From Allodiplogaster sudhausi (Eukaryota; Nematoda; Chromadorea; Rhabditida; Diplogasteridae), in contig CALZFC010000001.1 of NCBI GenBank assembly GCA_945643635.1, positions 6,054,001-6,118,000 of the forward strand: a stretch of DNA of 64,000 nucleotides, read 5' to 3'. Made by a program: the position numbers and the translations under genes. Position 1 is the stretch's first letter. Each line of letters starts with the position of its first letter. A model generated the notes under the pieces. It had not been told where the DNA came from. It ran no database searches and saw nothing but the letters and a program-made list of their open reading frames with translations. Below are positions 58,109 through 64,000 of this stretch, piece by piece.

Positions 58109-58899
58109 TGCTATACTTCCGTAAATTTAATTTATGCAGTGCAGAGAGTTTGTTTTATCTTTACATATACATACAGTGATGTGCACCAACAATGGCAGAA
58201 ATGGGCGCGGCGTGACGCCGCGTGCCAATCAGACCGCATTGAATAAGTCGATGCAGAAGCAACCAAATGTAAAGATCCGGATATGTACAGAATCAGCATT
58301 TTCTGGCGCATCGAGCACACAGACTTTTAAAATGTCATTTTACAACTTTTTTTCATTAAAGGTATTAAGAAAATAAATACCGTATTTTGACTATCGTGAA
58401 GCTCGCTAGGCACACGACAGAAAAGCACACACGAAATATGACCCATTCTGCATATGATTTGCACGCCAAACTTGCGTATTTTCTCCGCCTTCTTTACTTT
58501 TTGAGCGTGCTTTGTTCGTTTCACGGTGAAGATCAACTTTTGATGGCGAATTATATCTTATTCTGTCATCATGTGTCTACGCTGCCACTGTTGGCTCTAA
58601 AATGAACGGTTTACCGGCCCATGCTCGAACAATTTTCATTGCGCCAGGGAGTGTTTCGTATTTTTCTTGACCATGATACTTGCTGTTGAATCAAGTGGAG
58701 TTATCTTCCAGAAGACAGAAGTTGCGAACGATTTTCGACCGACGTTACGAAGAGATTGATCGGCTGGCCTCAGAAGATAGCTCGCTTCCGGCCTGGTCAG
58801 CTTTTTAAACTTGTGTTCTGTTTGGAATTGATAACTTGAATTACGCACTGCAACCTAATTGCTCCTTGGTTGTTTATTTTCGTAACAGCATTCACAAAG

Positions 58900-59840
58900 A
58901 TGTTTCGCTCGTCCGAATAGTTAAGGAAACGGGGTTTGACTGGTTAACTTGCGAAAGTCATGGCCAACAACTGCTCATTTTGTGTTTTATTTGGAATTGA
59001 GTTTTATTAATCTTTGGCAGTATATATAATCGGTATCGTTTTAGCCCTTCCTTGTTTTTACTATTCCAAATTAGATATGCTCGCATATTGGTTAACGTGT
59101 TTAGAGCTAAAACATATCCCAAACACTTTCGCTGAACAGCGGAGATTATCTCAATGTACAACAGTTTTGGAACCGCGCTACAATAAGAATATGTTCGATG
59201 CATAAGTATGTTTCAAACTAAAGCTTCCCGCTTTCATAACATTGGTGCACCTTTTTTCTTAAATTTTGCATTATTAATTACGAGAAAGAGATGGGGAAAC
59301 TTGTTATCTTTTATCAGGATCGCAAATTCGAGTTCCTGCCCGCATTTTCGCGTATTGCTGGAGCATGGAGAAGCGTATCCTGGCCTGCTCCACCGCTTCA
59401 TCGCCTTCTCGAGTTCTCGGCTGAACAGGTATAAATGCTTCTTCGGCTCATCAGTAATCATTATATGAGAATATGCTATCTAGTCGCATCTTTTGCAGTA
59501 GTCTTCGTCTTGTAATTTAAGTCCTTCATTGCATTCGATATTTCGTACTTGTCCGACCATAATTCTTTGCATTATTCTAGAATTTTGGTTCACACGTTAA
59601 AAATTAAAACTCATTCCAAACACTTATAATAGGCGTTAAATGCACACCAATTCCATGCTAAATCTTCAGTAAGAAGATGTCCTTTCCTACAGTATGATTC
59701 AAACTAAACCATGTGTTCATTAAATTTCTGCAACTTTTTTCTTCTACATTTTTTTCATATTAACTTATGAGATGGAGAAAACCCTTGTCTTTTATCAGGA
59801 TCGCTCGAGTGCTCGACTCATCACATGCGGAATGCGCAAG
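58900..59840. repeat. Diverged tandem repeat, two units
   Basis: 'attggttaacgtg..aaaacatatcccaaacactt..tatgtttcaaactaaa..cttttatcaggatcgc' (about 59,085-59,325) is repeated with divergence at about 59,580-59,808 ('attttggttcacacg..aaactcattccaaacactt..tatgattcaaactaaa..cttttatcaggatcgc'). Both end in 'tttatcaggatcgc' followed by an open stretch, so exon duplication is possible, but the two following sequences do not resemble each other. Confidence 0.5.
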
Positions 59841-60449
59841 AGGGGAAGTCTCTGGTGTGCGTAGAGAGGAGCCCCTGCTCTGATTCCGGATTCAAAGGTG
59901 TGTACTGCGTTTTCATTTTTAAAGTTAATTGAAATACTTAGAATGTGAAGTTTACAGGTTCGAATAGTTTCCTTGTTGGAATTATTTTAATTTGATTTAT
60001 GGCTTTTATTGGTTAGGTGGTTTTCTGTTATTTCACTGTGGTTTTTTTTATCCCGAATATATATGTACCTGATTTTGCATTTTCCTGATTAGTTTGCATG
60101 CGGGTAAAGAAGGGGCTTTGCTGACAAACACTGTGTGGTGGACCCCCTTACTGTTGCTTGCGTGATGGGCCATAGGGGCGTTTTCTTCTCTGTTTGCGCT
60201 GACAAGAATTTGTGATAGTGAACAAGAGACATGTTGTGAGGGATAGTGTTACAGTAGTCGATTTGTGTTGGCTTAACAAGTGGTTATGGAGTCTGTAGGG
60301 CTATACAGTATTATCGGTTTGCGCTATTCTGCGAAACTTTCTATGACTTTCTTTTTGGCTGTCAGTTTCGTTTAATCGAAGGAAACAACATTTTATGCCT
60401 TAAAATAAGTATTTTTCGAAGCCTTAACCAACTTTTTTGGTTTAAGGAG

Positions 60450-60585
60450 AACGACGAGTTGCTCGTGGCTGGATTCGGTCGCAAGAGCTTCGGAGATATT
60501 CCCGGTGTCCGCTTCAAGATACGCCAATAAGTCCTTCATCTCCCTCTTCAAGGGCAAGAAGGAGAGACCGCGTTCGTAGCGTCTC
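60450..60585 (+). pseudogene. Ribosomal protein S23 (uS12) C-terminal fragment, damaged
   Basis: After a 'ttggtttaag' acceptor-like end the frame reads [23 protein letters not shown] stop then appears, while [18 protein letters not shown] and stop continue in another frame. The eukaryotic S23 end is [20 protein letters not shown], PGVRFKxVKVANVSLLALYK, GKKERPRS. Relative to that, two residues are missing after GRK and about eight bases after VRFK, which shifts the frame. No upstream S23 exon is seen on this strand. Confidence 0.75.
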
Positions 60586-60894
60586 CCTCTTACTCTCTAT
60601 CGCACCGTTTATTGTTATACCCTTGTTATGAAACGACATTTTTAAATGTTGTCGCATCTAATTGCAAAAAAATTACAACTTGTGGTTTCTTGTACATTGA
60701 GAGAAGATAAAGAGAAATTTGTTGCTCGAAAGTTCTTGGGGCCTATGGACGAAACTTCGGACTGGAAAAAAGATTTGAGAACAAAAAAGAACAATTGGGA
60801 AGTGTCGCGTTTGAGGGAAACTTATATTTAGCTGTGCATTTGGAGAGCTGTGCATCTGGGAGTGGTAAGTTGTGTGTGGTTAATTGGTTGTAGA

Positions 60895-60965
60895 AAGACT
60901 GAGTGGTGCAGTGGGCGCGGGTTCTGATCCCCTCCGCGGCTAGGATCTTGCGTCCTAGGTTATCG
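60895..60965 (+). repeat. tRNA-like segment (SINE-like)
   Basis: 'gtggtgcagtgggcgcgggttctgatccc' holds a loose A box and a B-box-like GGGTTCTGATCCC, spaced too closely for a tRNA gene. A similar, better one is at 61,826-61,895. Confidence 0.3.
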
Positions 60966-61238
60966 GAATTCAGAATTGGAATTTCGGGCATGCAATGTGT
61001 TTGGCTAAAAGTATCGAGCCTTCTGACGACCCAACGAACTGTGTCCCTCTTACAAGTAGCCAACGACAGGCCGCGTTCCACATTCTTCACCTCACACTTA
61101 TTGTCAGATCGTGTCCTCCCCTCCCCTTGCGTTTCCTTCTTTCTCTCTCCTTTTTGATTTGCACTTCATAGATTCTCATTTTGATTGGCGCCAGAGCATA
61201 TTGGCCGTGGGGAAGGCTCGAACTGAATGCTTTGAAAG

Positions 61239-61240
<2 letters not shown>

Positions 61241-61278
<38 letters not shown>

Positions 61279-61299
61279 AGAGAGAGAAAGAAAGAGAGG

Positions 61300-61330
<31 letters not shown>
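61241..61330. repeat. (GA)n microsatellite
   Basis: About 85 bases of GA with aag and ggag interruptions. Open frames through it encode only Arg/Glu repeats and are not genes. Related tracts are at 61,621-61,647, 62,056-62,084 (CT) and 62,362-62,396. Confidence 0.9.
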
Positions 61331-61825
61331 CACGGAGGGTCAAGGCGGACATTGGAGATTTTTTAGTGTGACCGTACGAATTATGAGAAAAACGCGGTTA
61401 CGGTACCAAGCTGCACTAAATAAGAAGCTGTTACGGTACTTCGCACTTCACACTAGAATAAAATGGAATACTATTTCGTCTTTTCTCTGACCAAATTTTG
61501 AAATGTTTAGGCTCTCGGCACGATTTCCCTTAAAGCAATCTTGAGATCCTATCCTTTGCAAATTTTTGGCAAAATTCCAAGTTTTTCTAATGTCCGTAAT
61601 TCCATACACCTAACCCACCGTGAGAGAGAGAGAGAGAGAGAGAGGGAGTGCATTGGACAATGAGTTCAAGTAAGAGATAATAGTTCTAATAGCGCGTGGA
61701 GATAATCACGATGGAAATCACTCTCCATTGTGGTGAACTCTTGCTGGCTTTGAGGGTGTTTCCCATAACGCTGAGCAAGCAGTTTCTCTGAGTACGTGTT
61801 CAGCAAGTGAGGAAAAGTGACCGTG

Positions 61826-61895
61826 TGGTGTCTAGGTTAGCGGCTCACTGTCGTGCATAGAGGCCCTGGGTTCGAGGCCCACTAGTGACTGTTGC
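61826..61895 (+). repeat. tRNA-like segment (SINE-like)
   Basis: 'tgtggtgtctaggttagcgg' resembles an A box and 'gggttcgaggccca' is a near-consensus B box, about 40 bases apart. The ends do not pair into an acceptor stem, so I read it as a tRNA-derived repeat. Confidence 0.4.
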
Positions 61896-62351
61896 TTTTG
61901 CGTGAAAGATTTCCCAAAATTTCAGCTTGGAAAGTCTTAATCATGCCGTTCCCCCTTAATTCCTTCGACTGCTTCCTCCACTCCGCTTCTCTTCCAAGTC
62001 TTATCTCTGTTCCTCTTCCCAGTCTTCCAGCTACATGTTCAGTAGATCTCTGCTCTCTCTCTCTCTCTCTCTCGCTCTCTCTCTACCTTGTAACCTTGTA
62101 TCGTCTCCCTATTATGCTTTGTCTCCCTATCATGCTTTGTCCACCTATCATCATTTGTTTCCAAATCCTGCTTTGTCTCTCTATCTTGCTTTTTCCTTTA
62201 CCTTTTTCCTTTTCAGTATATCCAATACCGCTCGTCTATCTATTAATCTGGAATCTTTATCAAATCACTTAAGAAGCAAACATAAAAAGAAAACACTGAA
62301 ACACCATGTACCACATTTCTCATCAAACAATCATGCGTCATGGACAGCGAG

Positions 62352-62398
<47 letters not shown>

Positions 62399-62652
62399 AG
62401 GGTGGAAAAGAGGAGGGAGAGGAAGGGCAGGAGGACTGTTGCCGAGCTGCCGTTGCCGTGTGTTCAGCGTCTTCCGAACCGGAACCATCCTGACAACAAA
62501 GGAATACCTAAAGTGCAACAACACAAAACTAGTAACCAGTATTGAAACTAGTCTCTTGCCAAATAGTAAAATGTGAGTTGTTTATACTGCTTAATGAAAA
62601 TTATTGCAAGTAGATTGCTAAGCGATACGATACCAGCAAAAGTTACTTATTT

Positions 62653-62810
62653 TAACAGAAAATGTGAAGACTGACGGTAGTTGGCGAGCCGATTCGAGGC
62701 GCGTTTGGCAGAGTTGGCTAGATTCCTTGGCTCAAACATCCTCGCAACAGCCAACACTGGAGGCCATCCTTCAAAAAGATCAATCTAAAACTCATTCAAG
62801 AAATAAATAA
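62653..62810 (+). CDS. Possible terminal exon of an unknown gene
   Basis: After 'ttattttaacag' the plus strand reads NVKTDGSWRADSRRVWQSWL then DSLAQTSSQQPTLEAILQKD and SKTHSRNK with a stop. The composition looks coding and the acceptor is good. A consensus GTGAGT donor lies at about 62,574, but the preceding frame does not join in the needed phase. The minus strand is also open here, so this is weak. Confidence 0.25.
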
Positions 62811-63109
62811 GTGGTATTAAAGTGATAAATCATAATGAGTAAGTTATAATCGCGTTAGCATTCTGTCTTTCTTATTTAGGTTCCAAGAAACGTAAGCAAG
62901 CATATATACCGCTTGAATATATACCGTAATCCAATCTCTCGCACTATCCATCATACAGTAATCCAGCAAATAATGAATGATTATTGTCAGCGCTCCGAGC
63001 TTATTAGGAGAGCATTGCTAAAAGGGCAAAAAGAACCCCCAACAAAAGCATGTCTTAAGAAAAAATGCATTAAAAAACAAGGCGAATAGCACGTACACCT
63101 TCTCGAGAA

Positions 63110-63279
63110 CGATTCCCTTGGCGTGCGACGCGCCTCCGAAGGGATTGGCCTTCCAGCGTGCGCCGAGATGCGCCTTCTTGAATCCATTGTCGTTCCATCG
63201 CTGTTCACGACGAAGGATCTTCACCTTGCTCGCAGTGCGGATTCCCATAGGCTTACTCTTGGTGCAAGCCTGCGAAATA
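63110..63279 (-). pseudogene. Ribosomal protein S23 (uS12) N-terminal exon
   Basis: After a 'ttatttcgcag' acceptor the frame reads [54 protein letters not shown], then a GT donor. This matches the conserved start of eukaryotic S23 (..[41 protein letters not shown]) and leaves at the place of a known type of intron. No following exon (GVEAKQPNSAIRKC..) is found to the left on this strand. The only other S23 piece is the damaged C-terminus at 60.45 kb on the opposite strand. It is a dead split gene unless another exon lies outside what I could recognise. Confidence 0.7.
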
Positions 63280-63289
63280 ACCTGATTAG

Positions 63290-64000
63290 TCATCTAAGAT
63301 CGACCACCAACAACAAATCCAACAAGAAAAGCGTAGCAAATGCCTATAAACAAGCTGCGCATCACTAAAATAAGGGCCTTTGGCATGTGTTTTAAACTAA
63401 AACTCATATCTTCTCCTAAAGAAATACATCATTCAACTCGAAAGCTAACCCAAGTAATAACAAACAAAATAGGCGATTATTAGGCATGACTTTCGCGAGG
63501 AAAGCAAACCACAAACCCGCTGTATTAACTATTCGGATGCATGTTTTATGATAGCTGTTAAGAAAACAAATAAATAAGAAGCAATTAGGCTATAATACTC
63601 AGCATCAACACTTATCAGGTCTTGAAACAGAACAAATGCTGAAAAAAGCTGACCATGCTTGACCTAAGCAAACCCGCGCTCTCTTCCGATGGTCTGGCGG
63701 CCAATTCTCCGTAAAATCGGTTAAAAATCGTTCGCATCTTTTGTATTCTGCAACATAAACGCCTCCTCTTCAATCAACAACAAGAATCAAGGCCAACACG
63801 TATGCGAAACATATCAAGGAACTTGTTACATGGACCGATATCTCGGTTGTTTTGGAACAAGCAGTGTCAACGACGACATAGGAACGCAGAACAAGCTATA
63901 ATTCGCAATCCAAACTTGATGTGCACCGTGAAGCAATCAACCTAAGCTCAACCAGTATGGAAGCCGGCGGAAATACGCAACTTTGGCGTGCAAACCGAAA
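63290..64000. other. Window edge, no gene seen
   Basis: No supported coding or RNA gene. If the S23 exon is part of a gene, its first exon with the start codon should lie here or beyond the window, but I cannot identify it. Confidence 0.4.

Larger units (their letters stand above)
55289..58150 (+). mobile_element. Non-LTR retrotransposon (right copy, plus)
   Basis: A CR1/jockey-type element with endonuclease and reverse transcriptase, lacking ORF1 and the extreme 5' end. It starts head to head against the minus-strand copy and is a different, diverged lineage: protein blocks align but differ at many positions. The 3' end beyond the stop at 58,108 is not delimited; no clear tail or target duplication is seen. 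Confidence 0.8.

Noticed and set aside
53816..58150. Single twin-primed retrotransposon insertion
   Set aside because: Both halves contain the reverse-transcriptase C-terminal region and differ in sequence, so they are two elements.
58190..58240. GC-rich 'gcggcgtgacgccgcg' hairpin as a terminator
   Set aside because: Eukaryotic context. A short palindrome alone does not support a transcription terminator.
61111..61371. Arg/Glu repeat proteins over GA tracts
   Set aside because: Pure translation of a (GA)n microsatellite, no splice or start context.

Overview
This is animal nuclear DNA: multi-exon genes with GT-AG introns, many dinucleotide microsatellites, extracellular-domain mosaics and non-LTR retrotransposons. 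A MATH-BTB gene and a receptor resembling nematode serpentine receptors point to a nematode or a close ecdysozoan. I cannot name the genus. Most real genes lie on the minus strand, and a large share of the window is duplicated or decaying.

Layout. 1-1,040: relic of the serpentine-receptor gene that is intact further right. 1,194-19,348 (minus): a very large single-pass membrane protein gene, apparently complete from signal peptide to stop. Its domains in order are C-type lectin, LDLa, sushi, EGF, sushi, many EGF, pentraxin/LamG, HYR, sushi-like, ephrin-receptor-like Cys repeats, one TM helix and a short tail. This is the architecture of Drosophila Uninflatable, related to vertebrate SVEP1. 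A 1.8-kb foldback palindrome (7,072-8,870) sits in the intron that splits the pentraxin domain. 20,004-22,873 (minus): a 7TM receptor. 24.1-24.5 kb: unassigned exons.

24.5-53.8 kb: a tandem array of at least eight copies (called A-H here) of a coiled-coil-rich gene family I do not recognise, all on the minus strand. Most have a shared conserved block upstream of the start. B, C, E and F read open. A, D, G and H are broken by deletion, nonsense codon, frameshift, or deletion plus retrotransposon insertion. An extra C-terminal remnant lies at 49.2 kb. Embedded in the array are an unknown plus-strand gene (34,197-35,861), a MATH-BTB gene (40,138-41,875), a TTAA-flanked MITE (45,235-45,414), an inverted partial copy of three exons of the large membrane-protein gene (45.6-47.0 kb, plus), and a 5'-truncated M13/neprilysin-like peptidase gene (49,993-51,757, minus).

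53.8-58.1 kb: two diverged non-LTR retrotransposons placed head to head. The left one interrupts copy H. 58.1-64 kb: mostly noncoding, with a diverged tandem repeat, GA/CT microsatellites, tRNA-like (SINE-like) segments and two pieces of ribosomal protein S23 on opposite strands: an N-terminal exon at 63.1-63.3 kb (minus) and a damaged C-terminus at 60.45-60.58 kb (plus).

The genes do not form a pathway. The biologically distinctive content is the lineage-specific coiled-coil array, which shows repeated birth and decay. Coordinates of exon edges come from reading splice signals and reading phase by eye. Those given as exact had phase checked; others are accurate to roughly 10-30 bases.
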